Of a stretch of DNA of 46,904 bases, positions 21,903 to 34,000 are shown one piece after another. The stretch comes from Phlegmacium glaucopus (lineage: Eukaryota > Basidiomycota > Agaricomycetes > Agaricales > Cortinariaceae): contig MU130452.1 in assembly GCA_015039465.1 (NCBI GenBank), forward strand, positions 1 to 46,904. The letters are read 5' to 3'. The notes beneath the pieces are model-generated. The model worked only from the letters and a program-made list of their open reading frames with translations, was not told the origin of the DNA and did no database searches. Position 1 is the first letter of the stretch. Each line of letters opens with the position of its first letter. Both the position numbers and the translations under genes were made by a program.

Positions 21903-22623
21903 TTAATGTGCTGGTGTTGCAAGTATGTATGACAACTTTCCCTTTCCTGCTCCCTCAATAACCGAAGAAAATGAAGAATTCCTCGACACAATCCCCGCGA
22001 CTATCGATCTTGTCGTCTCAATATTCTTCGTTCTATCCGCTGCCTCCACAATGTCCGTCCCCCAACACATCTTTGCATGCTTTCGAAGGTTACTTGTGGA
22101 TCTGGCATCGGCCTTATCGAGATATCGATTAACCTGACGTGCTTTTCTACCTCTCGCCTTGCATGTTTCGGCGATACACTCAAAAACATGGACTCGCCGA
22201 CCACCAATATGCTCAATCGTTGGGGTAGGTTTGAAAAATGCATAAATAGGTGCGGTCCAATCCTTCTGGAGCCGTTCTAAGTGATCGATGCTTCAAAAAA
22301 TTTAGATTCAGAGACGGGATGTTAACGCACTTACTTAATTCAGCGTCCGCGTTTTCGGGCTGAGGTCTGGCGACGTGAGATTGTACGGCTTCCGCCTCTT
22401 CTCCGGTACCCTCATGGTCGAACTCTTCTGGCGACCCACTGCAACAAACTGGGCTCCGATTCGTTTCTAGTCTAGTCTTCTTGCTCCTTGATTTACTGAC
22501 CGAGTGTTCAACTCCAGAGACAGAAGATGACACCCATTTTCGTTTGCCCCCTGGAATTACATTAGTAAGGAGGGGCGACTGCGTAAGTTCTTCTGGTGCA
22601 TCGAACATGGTCACAACAAACAC
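21903..22623 (-). CDS. BED zinc-finger-only protein derived from a hAT transposase
   Basis: Two exons, 22623-22335 and 22276-21903, with a 58-bp intron. They give 220 residues from ATG to TAA. Exon 1 is Ser/basic-rich (GGKRKWVSSSVSG, SKSRSKKTR) and could be nuclear. Exon 2 carries the N-terminal region of agaric hAT transposases: QKDWTAPIYAFFKPTPTIEH, then a BED-like finger with FECIAETC and NLRKHAKMCWG (C-x4-C, H-x3-C). It stops soon after KGKLSYI, where the DDE catalytic part would begin. A TATA-like box lies at 22683-22689. This is either a truncated relic or a domesticated DNA-binding protein. The clean frame favours selection or recent origin. Confidence 0.65.
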
Positions 22624-22682
22624 AGGTTTGGCAATGGTGTAGATGAGGGGTAGGGTTGAATTCTAGGGACCGAACATTCGTC

Positions 22683-22689
22683 CTTTATA
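22683..22689 (-). promoter_or_regulatory. TATA-like box upstream of the BED-finger gene
   Basis: TATAAAG on the minus strand, 60 bp before the ATG at 22623. Confidence 0.45.
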
Positions 22690-24794
22690 TTAAAACCCGG
22701 GTGCCTCTAACGGCCATCACGATGGTGTTGTTTGGGTTGCATAATTGCAAATTGGAGTTAAAATCGAGTGGACGATGGACTACTGACGAGACTTCGGCCC
22801 TTCTCCGTTTTGGAAACCAGGCAACCGCATCTTCTGGTGTGTAAAGGACGGTGATACAATTCTGCTATATATAGCATGCGACGAACACATTGAGCCCCAG
22901 TAAGTCGGTAGGTCACCGTACATGCACCGTCGGGACCAGTAATCAGGCGGCATTCTCAGTGGAAAGCGAATGTCGTGTGAATGCTACTCTCAGGCTTCTG
23001 CAGATATGATTACAGGATCTGAGTATCTGGAAAGTTTGCATAAAATTTGGGTTTTTGGGGGTAAATTTCTCGAGCTTGGAACGATTCTAATAGTGCAAGA
23101 TTGAGTAGGAGTCATTTGTCACCTTTCGAGAACGAGTTGGCATTATTAATCATGTGGATATTTATGGATTTGTGCAAATGTTCACAGAATAGAAACGTCC
23201 TGATTTTTAACACCCACATAGGATTCACACGAGAGTAGCATAACATCATCGAATGTGTCAACGCACACAATATTCGCTTTTCGCTGAGCCACGGCGGCGT
23301 TAATTATGACGATATAACTTCCTGCTAAAATAACCTTCCCAACAATGATTCCCCGATTTAAATGACACGTTCTTCCCTCTCAACCCTCATGGCGTCTGGG
23401 AAGTCAGTTCGTTATATATACGCTTACACCCGCCTTCAATTTGGCAGCGTTACAGGGCTATTATGCCAATTCAATGAGCACGGGTCAGTCCTACATTTAA
23501 GTGGCCCATAGACGACGCCTACAAATATTCGGCCTTCTGCGGGTATTGAGATGATGACGAAGTGCTCGCCGGTCATCAGAGACTCGGAGAACTCCGCATT
23601 CAATCTTTGTACATACAGGATAGAACGGAGGTAAGAGGGCCGAAGAGAGAAAACCTTCATCTGAAACGAATGTGTACTGCGTGAGAAGGGAATTTCATGT
23701 GACTCACATCTTATGATTTATACCCGCATAGAATATAGATGGGGGAAACTTTGAAAAAGACAATAGACAGCAGGACGGCAATGGATGTACGAGAGAACGG
23801 CCCATGATACAACGTTGTCAAAGGAACCATCTGTCCCTCTGGATTTATTGATATCAAGATGCCTCAGTCAATGCTTTTAATTTAAACACAGAAAAAAAGT
23901 GTGAAGCCAGAGGGATTGACGTAGGCGGTCGGCACCAGATGATTAGTAGTTGCTTCAGAAAGGAGCTGTAATACATGGAGGATAAATAAAATGGCTCAGG
24001 GCGATGCAGATTGTGTTATGTAAGTGGCCCATGGAATCATCATTTTTGACGCAATATGATAAAAAAAGACAGGTCGCGCGATCAAGCTGAGAAAGAAGAC
24101 CCTGAACCAGTCAGCCACTGGGTACATAACCTCATAGACTTGTCAATGTCTATAATAATTGATTTGGGCAAGTTTACGGTACTTGTAACGGCGTGTCACA
24201 CGGTGAGCTTTGGTGAACCTTGTCTTCTTTATCGTTACCCCCCATTGCCCCGCGGGTCCTGCACTTAGTTCTTCAAGGTTAGACTTCCACGGGTCTCTAC
24301 CTCCACAACACAATCGGTTGGTGGAGAAGGACACCCTCTTTCTTAAATTTGTTGTTGAGAGGCCCAGGCTCCTACAAACAACCTGTATCGCTTGTCCTCT
24401 TCCTCCATTCTACTGTCAAAATGGAGAGGGAGTGCACGGTGATGTCGGGGATTAATAACTATAGATCCTGGGCGTGGAGCGTATACAGGGGCGATAGAGT
24501 GGCTCAAGGGATGTGGGTCTTTTTTTCGCCGATGTAGTTAGTCACTGTGAGTGCAATGTTTACGAAGGTAATTGAGTAGGCAGGGTCCATGTCTACCGCG
24601 GTTTACCGACAGTGGATACATTATTTGTAATGAGCTTTCTCAGAAAAACTAGGGGGACTGATGCCGTACTATGTTATCGAGGTGGGATGTAACTTTATTT
24701 ATAGTGGCGTTTTCATCAAACATCCAGCCAAATCACATGTAGCCATTGCCAACAACAACGGGATCCAGTGCCGTAAAGTCCTACATTGATAATA
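22690..24794. other. Mostly non-coding region
   Basis: One minus-strand ORF (listed separately) and several short plus-strand ORFs with no domain. Nothing else recognised. Confidence 0.45.
23436..23660 (-). CDS. Weak hypothetical small ORF (74 aa)
   Basis: ATG at 23660 with a TATA-like TATAAAT at 23716-23722, 56 bp upstream. The protein (MKVFSLRPSYLRS ... GEHFVIISIPAEGRIFVGVV) has a beta-strand-like hydrophobic middle and two Cys near the end. A GTAGGAC donor-like site follows VVYGPLK, so the last 20 residues may be intron. I do not recognise it. Confidence 0.25.
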   Translation of the reverse strand: MKVFSLRPSYLRSILYVQRLNAEFSESLMTGEHFVIISIPAEGRIFVGVVYGPLKCRTDPCSLNWHNSPVTLPN

Positions 24795-25105
24795 ATGTCA
24801 GAGATAACGATCCTAGTTCAGCTTCTAGTAAGTAGTGTTGCTCAGGTTGAAATTTTGATACGCACATTTTGTGAATTCCTTGTCGACTGAAAAAAATAGT
24901 CCAAATGGCCTAATATTTGCAGACTTATGATTACAATGCGGCGCAATTTCGGGCTATGAGTCATTTTTTTTTCGAGGAGATCAATTTGGAGCCCACTATG
25001 CGTTTCACCGAGCACTGGAAGCACCCCACCCATTGCCCAACCTGTCGCTGTTCCTCCATTCCGTTGATGCTGGAGCCTGGAGGCAGGCAGAAGAAATCTA
25101 ATTGA
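24795..25105 (+). CDS. Weak hypothetical small protein with CPTCRC motif
   Basis: A possible two-exon gene: 24795-24827, intron 24828-24922 with GTAAGT donor and TTTGCAG acceptor, exon 24923-25105. It gives 71 residues in frame. The second exon encodes FRAMSHFFFEEINLEPTMRF and HPTHCPTCRCSSIP, a cysteine cluster that is too short for a known zinc finger. Support is only the consensus splice sites and the closed frame. Confidence 0.3.
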
Positions 25106-27022
25106 CTAAATGAATGGGATAGACGGCCTTCGACACGTTTTTTGCGTCGATACTATTTATTACAGTTTAGCCTACGCTTCTCTCCAACTAAAAATTTTGT
25201 ACCTCTCTTGTTTTCAGAACTGCAAGCGTCTTAGCGTGTTAAAATCTTTCAATTATAAGTTCAGGATGCATCATATAAACTTTCTCCGAGCTTAAAGGAT
25301 AATATGGTTCCAAGCTACTAGTATGCAGAGACCTGTCATCGTAGTCGAGAATTGAGAATCGAGATACGACAGGTAACGACATCGAGACTCTCGATTTCTC
25401 CTTGGTACAATCGAATCGATGTCCCAATGATATTTTAATTTCACCGTTTCTATCCAATTTAATTGTATTATGGAAGCGTTGTAATTGTTAGGGTCAATGT
25501 AAGCCTGCTTACATTTTTATTGGAGGCGCTGTAAAAATAGAACTGGCCTAACTAGATCACGTGCTTTCGGTACTTTTTACGTAAGCTTTCGTGACGCCCG
25601 TTGCAACGTTGAACGTTGAATTGAACTTTGACGTGTCCAGACCTGTGTACCTTTAACCCCAAGTGAAAATAGCACCGAAGTAGATCAAATTAAATCGAGT
25701 AAAATAATACCCATCGATTTAATTCGATTTAATTCTGTGGCATTCGCAAAATAATAATTTCATTCGACGTTACATCGAGTAAGATCCAGTACCACCGAAG
25801 CAGGTCTAATAAATAGTTTTATAATCGATATATCCTCCCCATACATGGTCCTACTATACACAGTAAATTCAATAAAATGAAAGAATTTGGCAGCTCGTAT
25901 CTACCGGTTGTCGTGGCCATTGTTGGTTCACTTCGTACTGTCACTGTTCGTTGTTGCCCGCCCTTGGTCATTCAGGAAGCATACGACCTAGAAATTAAGA
26001 TATAAGCATCTATATAGTAATAGAAACAACTTACTTTGGGGAGGAACGAGCCACGAATCTGAAAGAAGGAGGACAGATGATGGATGTGGCTGAAGGGAAA
26101 GAACAAGGTCCGTCCGCGTCAATGTGTGGGCATGTTTGCAGCATAAATGCGTCGACTTGGAAAAATATCCAAGTCAGACAAGGAGTCGCGGACATACACA
26201 GGACGACACAGCCTCAGGTGCGCAGTTTGTGCAAGTGTGCAGCGTACACAGCTTTGTAAGCAGGAATTTGATGGAAAACTATTTAATTCGATTTTCTTCG
26301 ATCTACTTCTGTGCTATTTTCATTGGGCTTTAACCTGTGCGATAACTTAATATTGCGCCTAAAGGCAGAGTATTACTAACGCCCTTTTTATTACTAAACC
26401 TTTCTTTTCAGGTTTTCTAGTCTGGAATCTAGTCCTTCTGATTTATCACCACCGCCGCGTACTAGAACTACATTGGCTGGTTCTTCAACTCTTCGGCTCC
26501 TATCTCTTCGTTGTCTCAAAAAATCTTAATCAAATCTGATGGTAATATCATAATTCAGAAGACCTCATGGATGCTTTGGTCCGAGTCTCCGACTGCGAAT
26601 CTTGTTTGGTTTGATTCATCCTCTTCTCTTTGAATTAGCTCTTCGGATGGTTTTTCTTACCTCGGCTTCATCAACCTTTGGCATTTTTCGCCAGTGGCTC
26701 CCTCCTAGTGTCAAGGGTCCTATTTTCGCAAAACTATTTGTCGAAATCATGATATACTCTCGCAAACGCACAGCTCCCACCATTGAGAAAAAAAAGTATT
26801 CTGGCCATGCTCGATAGGGGAGCCGTAAATGGCCATAGACGCCATCATCTTTGATGTCGGCCGCAGCTCGCAGATACCTCGTCTGCACCATCGCGATAGT
26901 ATTTTACTTTTCTCTAGGTCAATACCCGGCCGAGGGTGTTTTGAAGCTAAGTAAAACTGTTTTGAACCATTGCACAAAATATCTTATTCAATCGATTTTG
27001 AAGCCTTCATACTATTACACAA
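25106..27022. other. Intergenic, AT-rich, nothing recognised
   Basis: Contains GTTGAAC-type repeats near 25595-25630 and several ATCGATTTAATTCGATTTAA-like near-palindromic stretches at 25690-25830. CACCGAAG occurs twice (about 25673 and 25793). ORFs around 26600-26900 overlap on both strands and show no family features. Confidence 0.45.
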
Positions 27023-28294
27023 TTACTCCTTGAAATCCGTGCTAAAAGAGACATCTTTCCACTCCTCCAGACGAGCAAGTGCGCTTTGAGATGCATTCTT
27101 AACCACTGCATAGCAATCTGTCCCAAGGGCCAGCGCGCGAGGGAAGGGTTTTCCAGCCGCAGCACCTTCACCTCTGACTAAATCAACCATAACTTCGACC
27201 CCTTTCGAAGGATTTCCAGGTTGCTTGCCATTATAAGCTATAAAGATATGAACATTACCTTTTTGTGTTTTTGAAAAAGCCTAGCGGCGCGCGTACCTTG
27301 AAGTGAGTTTTCCACTCGATTGGATGCTTCTTGATAGTCAGGAATGCGAGAGACTTTGGGGGCTCGTTGATCTGCTTCTAGGACCGATGTTCTAAAGTAA
27401 CCAAAGTCGATACAGACACTTCGCAGTCCAAGAGGCGAGATCTCATCGTGAAGTGATTCAGATATACCTATCCATTTCGTCGGTCGGGAGAAGACCGGAA
27501 GTTAGCGATACAATATTTACCTCGAAGAGCCCATTTAGAAGTGGCATAAATCCCAGCGTAAGGGGCCGATCTGAAAAGGAATGGTAATCGTCATACTTTG
27601 CAACATACAAGTACACACCTCCATCCCCAAAGGGAACCGATGAAGATGACCGTTCCTGTCCTTTTTTCTCGCATGTACGGCAAGAAAGCTCTGGTAACAT
27701 TTAATGCTCCGAAAACATTTGTGCTATTCAAAGGTAAACTCAATCACAAGGGTTTACCCTCATCGATTATAGAGAGACCATACTTGAATTGATTAAACGT
27801 CTCTTCTGGGCTGCACGTGCGGAAGCTTTATTTGACCTTTTTCATTGCATAGATTTCACAAATCACTTACGTGCTTTCTTCAATTGCACCGACGAGAAGA
27901 TATCCTGGACAATGCATGGGTCAACAACTACTGAAGATATGAGCCTGATAATCCGACCAACCTGCGTTATTAACTAAAACATCTACCCGTCCATGAATCG
28001 CAATAGCCTTCTTGGCGACCTCATGGAGAGTATCAAGTGGAGCAGTGACATCCAACTCGATGATGTCAGCGCCCTTTGCTTTCAGTTCTTCAAGTTTCGC
28101 AATAGAGCGTGCGCGGCCTGTGGCAATGACTTTTTCTCCCCGCTTCAAGGCCTCTAAAGCAAGCTCTCGACCAAGACCAGATCTATGTGGGATCGCCCGG
28201 ACGGCACCCTTATCAGATGCCATGGATGATAACGCAGTATGGAAGTATGCACTGACGTTGTCCCTGTTATCAACCAAACGAGTTGAGGCGCCAT
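27023..28294 (-). CDS. Short-chain dehydrogenase/reductase (SDR)
   Basis: Eight exons on the minus strand: 28294-28257, 28182-27962, 27904-27871, 27810-27784, 27723-27619, 27570-27521, 27467-27297, 27237-27023. The introns of 48-74 bp are all GT-AG, and the frame closes at 286 residues. The Rossmann motif TGTTSGLG spans residues 10-17, followed by LDVT, NNAG at 84-87, Ser137, and the catalytic Tyr150/Lys154 in YATSK. This is a classical SDR, an NAD(P)-dependent oxidoreductase of an unknown alcohol or ketone substrate, probably cytosolic as no signal peptide is present. All catalytic residues are intact. No biosynthetic cluster surrounds it. Confidence is very high for the family, none for the substrate. 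Confidence 0.95.
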
Positions 28295-28344
28295 GATCCT
28301 TGTGATGCCAATAAGGAGAGACGTAAGGACCTCGGAATATGCGA

Positions 28345-28351
28345 CCTTATA
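28345..28351 (-). promoter_or_regulatory. TATA-like box of the SDR gene
   Basis: TATAAGG on the minus strand, 51 bp before the ATG at 28294. Confidence 0.45.
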
Positions 28352-29291
28352 TCGAAGCAAAAAGTCTATGTTTAAGATCAGTTACATAAGTGCTAGTGAT
28401 CATCTGAAACAGCTGGAATGTTTCAACCTGAGAAATTGATATTAGGTACCAAGTACGATGGCGCTTATCATTTATTAAATTGTTGCAAGTTTATTTAAAC
28501 TCCAATTTTACAATTTACGAGTCCCCTCTATAGCCTAGGGCTCGTTCTTATAAGCGGATGCGGCTTTCAAACAAGACCTGCCGGTAACTTCCGTGATTGC
28601 ACGTGTTGATGGTGATGGCCTTGTTTGCCGCGCCAAAACAATTTACTCACTGTTTTGTCTGTCAATCCCTGGCATCTTTAAGAAACTCAATGCTCACGAA
28701 GACGCTATAAAAATACCAGTATAATTTAATTTGAAGGGACTCGATATATGCCACGCGGAGCGATGGCCCTCACCCACAAGTGAATCTGAATTTTTTTCAA
28801 GGGTAGAATCATATCATATACAAATGTATATAAATAAAAACTACCTACACATAGCATTGGCCTCAATTTGGGATAGTGCTTGCACGCCGAGTGGCACCAC
28901 TGTCAGTGTCTGTTCGAGGTTTCCTTGGCTGCGCCGGGTGTGGCATCAGATATGTCTTGGATATATCTAAAATTAGGTTTCCAAGTGAAAATCCCACTTG
29001 TCACTTGATTAGGATCACCATTGATCACTATCATTATAGCTCCTCTACCTGGCTTCGCGACTTTTTGGGTTCCGTGATTGATTGAAGGCATGTATAGCTT
29101 TGTCTGGCTGACTTAAAACTGCCTACAAGCGGGGGATTTTAATCTCCACCATGTTTAATCTCCACCATGCTTAAACCCGACCGCCAGTCCCCGTGAGAAC
29201 CAGTCTCTTTCAAAAAGTGCTGTGCGGGCGCGCTTGCGAGGGTTGCCTTTCATCTACAACTTGGATTTTCTAGACAAGCGATCGCCCAGCC
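28352..29291. other. Intergenic between divergent SDR and F-box genes
   Basis: No gene seen. It contains both promoters. A short direct repeat TTTAATCTCCACCATG occurs twice near 29138-29170. Confidence 0.5.
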
Positions 29292-30706
29292 ATGAAATCG
29301 ATGGTCTCTATCACTTCCAGATTGCCACAGGAAATCATCGACAGCATCATCGATTGCTGTTCTCTTTCACGAGACTTGAAGATCCTCAGGAAATGTGCTC
29401 TTGTTTCTCGTGCCTTCCTTCCTCGATCCCAGCAGCACATCTTCCTTGTCATAAAAATATCCTGTGCAATTCAGTGGGGGAAAATACGAACGGGTGGTAG
29501 ACGACTTGACGATCTCTACGACATACTACAGCACAGCCATCATATCGGTGGCTATGTGCGTGAAATTCGGTTGGTTGTCAATGACAATAATTCCTGGGTC
29601 GTTGGCAATCCCAAATTCGAATGGATCATGGATCATCTTACTCGAAATACAGTCTTCAACAGGTTTCACTTCGACGGCCATTCATCAGGCGGCCTGATCG
29701 CCCCGAGTCATCTCCAATTATTCGAAAATTCCTTCTCTCAACGTTACATCGTCCCTTACATAACATCCCTCAAGCTATACAGGGTCAAAAACGTCCCCAT
29801 CAGCCTGCTCGTTGGTTCTCCTAGATTGAAGAGGCTCACTTTGATCCGTACTACCTTGGGCGACATTGAAACGCGGAAACGCAGCCTGAACAACACGACT
29901 CTCCCAAAACTTCACGAATTCTACTTTCACCGCTGCAGTGAGACGGTCTCTGCCTTGTTGGGAAATCCACAGAATGGTTCCCCTCCATTGCTCGACCTTT
30001 CAAGCTTGTATAGGTTATCAGTCAACCAAGATTCACTGGCAGATATACAGTGCGCGATGCGGATTATAAAAATGACTTCCCGATCATTGAAGCATATCAA
30101 CTTCATACATCGTAATTCAAATGGTATGCCATTTTTTTTTCTCGTCTATAACGAGTAATTGAAGGACGTCTTTATAAAAAAAAAGTCTACACCCCGTTTA
30201 CTGGATTATTAAACCTAGCAAACATTCCCCAATTACGGACGTTACGACTGGACACTGTTTGTGGCGATAACGAAGCGTTAGCGGACCTCGATAATGTCCT
30301 CAGCACCGCTCAGCCGACGCATAGGATATCCAGGGTGAGGATCACTATGCATATGTGCGATCGCGCTCCGTCGTCCCCGGGAGACGCTCTTGATGCAGGG
30401 TGCATGGCGCTCGAATCAGCAATAACACAACTACACCAAGGGAAACCAATATCCTTCGAACTTCACTTCTTCTTTCCTCGACGACCTTCTAAAATACTCT
30501 TGTCCAAATATAAAAGGGCTCTGGGGAAGATCGGGGATATGAGTAAATCAGAATTTTCCCACATGATCTTAACCAAATGTCCGCTGGCAACTATGCTTCC
30601 TGGAGTTACAGTTACAGTCACTCACCAAAAGGATCATACGCCAAAGAGAGCCTTCCGCAGTATGAAAAATTTCCTCCGCAGAATCAGAGAATTGGTCAGA
30701 GAATGA
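29292..30706 (+). CDS. F-box-like protein (439 aa)
   Basis: Exons 29292-30123 and 30219-30706, with a 95-bp intron in phase. Residues about 10-45 form an F-box (SRLPQEIIDSIIDCCS, then LRKCALVSRAFLPRSQQHIF). The remainder has leucine-rich-like spacing (YITSLKLYRVKNVPISLLVG, LKRLTLIRTTLGD, IPQLRTLRLDTV) but no regular LRR register. Such proteins are abundant in agarics and presumably act as substrate adaptors of SCF ubiquitin ligases; the target is unknown. ATG 29292 is chosen; Met4 is an alternative start. The C-terminus is basic (FRSMKNFLRRIRELVRE). Confidence 0.82.
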
Positions 30707-31089
30707 CGAAACTGCGACGAGTAAGGAGGGAGGAGTAAGTTATCCCCAAGCGACACTATATATATACGATTATTAAATTATAGCTATTCATATACTACAT
30801 AGTACATAATCCATAGCCTCACTGTATACTACTAATAAGAAACAAAATTTACTTAGTAACAAGATTTCCTCGATCCTGCTGTTCTTCGGCCGATTCCAAC
30901 AATTGAGTTGTTCGTCTGAACATTTAAACCTTTATGTAAAACGTTTATCATTTTCCTCATCCCCAGAAATTTTCCTTTATATAACATAACAAAACATATA
31001 TACTATATCACGTCACACGAAATAAATTTGCACGGCCACTGTACCATTCCCTTTACGCCTCCGCCCAAGAAAAAAAAAACCTCGAACGT
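30707..31089. other. Convergent 3' flanks, no gene
   Basis: AT-rich DNA between the ends of the F-box and BRCT genes, suited to their 3' UTRs and terminators. An A-tract (nine A) lies near 31070. Confidence 0.5.
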
Positions 31090-34000
31090 TCAATCAATAT
31101 CAACCCGAACTCCATCGGCATCCCACTCAATCTCCTGTTTCAATGTGCCGGTCAATAGCAATTCTTGCGAGTATATCGGAATACCCTGTGCAGCTATAGG
31201 CCTCCAAATGGCTATATCCTCTTTACATGAGATCACATGACGGTTTTGAGGACTTGCGTTTATGATGCGTGAAGTTGGTTGTTGGGTGGTTACCTAGAGA
31301 CAGAGAGTTGAGTAAGAAAGGTGGGATTTTAAGGAAGAGACGAAACGAAATGAAACGAAAGAAAGAAATGGCCGACTCACTTGTCCTCCACAAGCATTAA
31401 CCACGTTCTTCAACAATTTAGTATCAACTGGGACTTTCGGCGTCACATAAAACGTCTGGCCAGCCAACAACTTCCCGCCCAACTCTTTCGCTCTACGCAA
31501 ACTCTGCGTCAAATCAACACCATACTTATTTTCACCTGAGATATCATGCAATGCGAAACCTTTCTCGGCTATAAGCGCAAAAACCAAAGAATTATTATAC
31601 AAAGTCAGAAAGAAGGAAGAGAAAACGCACGTAACAGTTTTTTAACAGCTGCACTCTGAACAGCCCACTTCTCCGTCAAAATAAACGGCGCGACCACCAA
31701 CGCACATAAAAATTTCTCCGTACGAACTAAATGGGGTGCGAGGAGGTGAGTACATTCGGATGGTCGAGATGTTATTTTGACGCCTAGTTTGGTTAATGCC
31801 TAGGTAGGGATTTAGCTTGAATGAGGGCAAATGAGATTGAAAGGAATGTGCTTACGCGGATAACTTCGTCGCTTAATGTAACTTGGGTGGTTAATAAGAC
31901 AACACCTGATTTGGACCTAGAATCGAGGAAGGGATGTATCAGTTTCTGATCGCAGGATGTCAGAAGAAAGAAACAGGAAGTAGCTTACGATGTCTCAACC
32001 TCCTTTTCTTTTCCTTTATTCTTTGTCTTAGAACCCACACCACCTTTTGCAGACGATACCGCAATGACATCGTGGTCGTCGTCCTCCGCTTCTGTGTTCC
32101 GATCATCAGAAACGACAACAGCTGCTTTTCCTTTTCCTTTCGTCGAAGATCTCTTCTTAGCCCCGACTTCCTCTTCTTCCTCTTCATCGTCTTCACGGAC
32201 TTTTCTCTTCCCCTTGCCTTTCGCACTAATACTAACGCTAACACCCACATCATCCTCAACTCTGCGTCTCTTCTTAACCCTCGCCGCCTCCTCTTCATCC
32301 ACATCCCCAGTCTGACTTCTCTTCCCTCCGCTCCCACTGCCACCCCCATCCTCACCTTCGACTTTAAAAGCGCTCATCGAACTACTCTTCCTTCCTTTCG
32401 CATTTGCGCGTTTCATCTGCGATTCAAAATGCAGGAGATCAGGCATGATAGTATCATGTAATCTTTGAGTAGCTTTTGTTGCTGCTGAACGTTTGAGGGT
32501 TGGGGATGGAGGTTTTTTGGGTGATGATGATTTTTTGGTTGCTCGACGGGGAGGGGGTGGGGGAGAGGGGGAGTCGATGTCAATTGGTGTAGTTTCGGAT
32601 TTGGATTTGGACTTGGACTTTGAGGAAGAAGCGACGGCATTAGTACTTTTCCTCACAGCCGACGCAGAACTAGACGCAGCTCCAGCTCCAGGGTGCTTGG
32701 CAGAAACTTGAACTTGATGATTCGACATAACACGGATACTTTCTGTCCTAGTTATCGCACGGCTGCGTGGGCTAACCAGCTCGCCGGATTCTTCGTCTTC
32801 TTTCTCTTCGTCTTCATCTTCCTCCGACGATACAGACAACTTGGCTTTCTTCCCCTTTCTCTTTTCAACCTCTTTAGCAGACTTCTTATTTCCCGAAAGA
32901 TTAAAGGAAGGCATCAACACCGATATCGCTCGTTTCGGTGTCGAAAGCACACCGACGACGACGTCTTCATCCTCATCTTCGCTTTCCACCGTAGCTTTAG
33001 CTTTAGACTTAGACTTGGTTGCAGGTTTCGACTTGGCCACTGGTGCAGACGCAGGAGTAGACACGACAGGTTTTTTCGATGTTGATTTTGCAGTCGACCC
33101 ACCAGAAACGCGTTTTCCTTTATTATTCCCATTGATGAACGACATGATAGGACCAGCTGGGAGATCGCTATCAGTATCACTAGATTGCGTAACCTCCTCT
33201 TCAGATGTAGGTTTGGCTTTGGCGGATTTGCTGGGTTTGATGCTCGTGGATTCTTTAACTGATTTCTTGTTCGTCTTCGTCTTCGATGATGACTGCTGCT
33301 GCGGTTTGTCGTCGACTTCTTCATCTTCTGAACCGGAGGCGATGTGTTGGGCACGCGACTTTGCCTTGCTCTTCTGCGTCTCCTTGGCTTTAACTGACGC
33401 AGATATTGATTTAGCCTTAGTCTTCCCTTTCGACTTCACTGGCTCCTCCTCCTCTTCTTCGTGTTCCTCAACATCAACAACCTCCACCTTGCGCTTCCTA
33501 ACCCTGGTCCGTGCATCCCCTCTCTTGGCTTGACTTTTCTCGATTAAAGAAAGACGAGGTTTCGCTCTCTCCTCCTTCTCCTGCTCGTCCTTCCGCTTCT
33601 CCCTGTCTTCTTCATCAGACGAGGAAATCTGCTTCTCTGGGATCACATCTGGGATTACCCCACTAACCCTCCTGATCAACTTCGTATTTCTAACTCTCAG
33701 TGGAGGTGGTTGAACTGCGACTTCGTCTTCTAAATCGTCCTCTGACTCTACTGGAGCTGGTTCGGGAGCTTTGAGTTTCGCGTTGGGTTTAACCGCTGGG
33801 TCCTTACCATTGGCTCTGGGTTTGCCTGAGATCGTAGGTTTAGTCGGACTCGTATATTTGGTTGGGGTTGTAACCTTGGTCTTAGATTTTGGTTTAGATT
33901 TGGACATGACGTGGGCGTCTTCCCCTTCCCCTTCCTCTGCCTCCTCATCAACATCGTCGTTGTCTTCAGCAAGGAACTTGCGTTTCTTCCCGGTTTTCCC

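Noticed and set aside
27023..30706. A biosynthetic gene cluster around the SDR
   Set aside because: No synthase, P450 or transporter is adjacent; the neighbours are an F-box gene and non-coding DNA.
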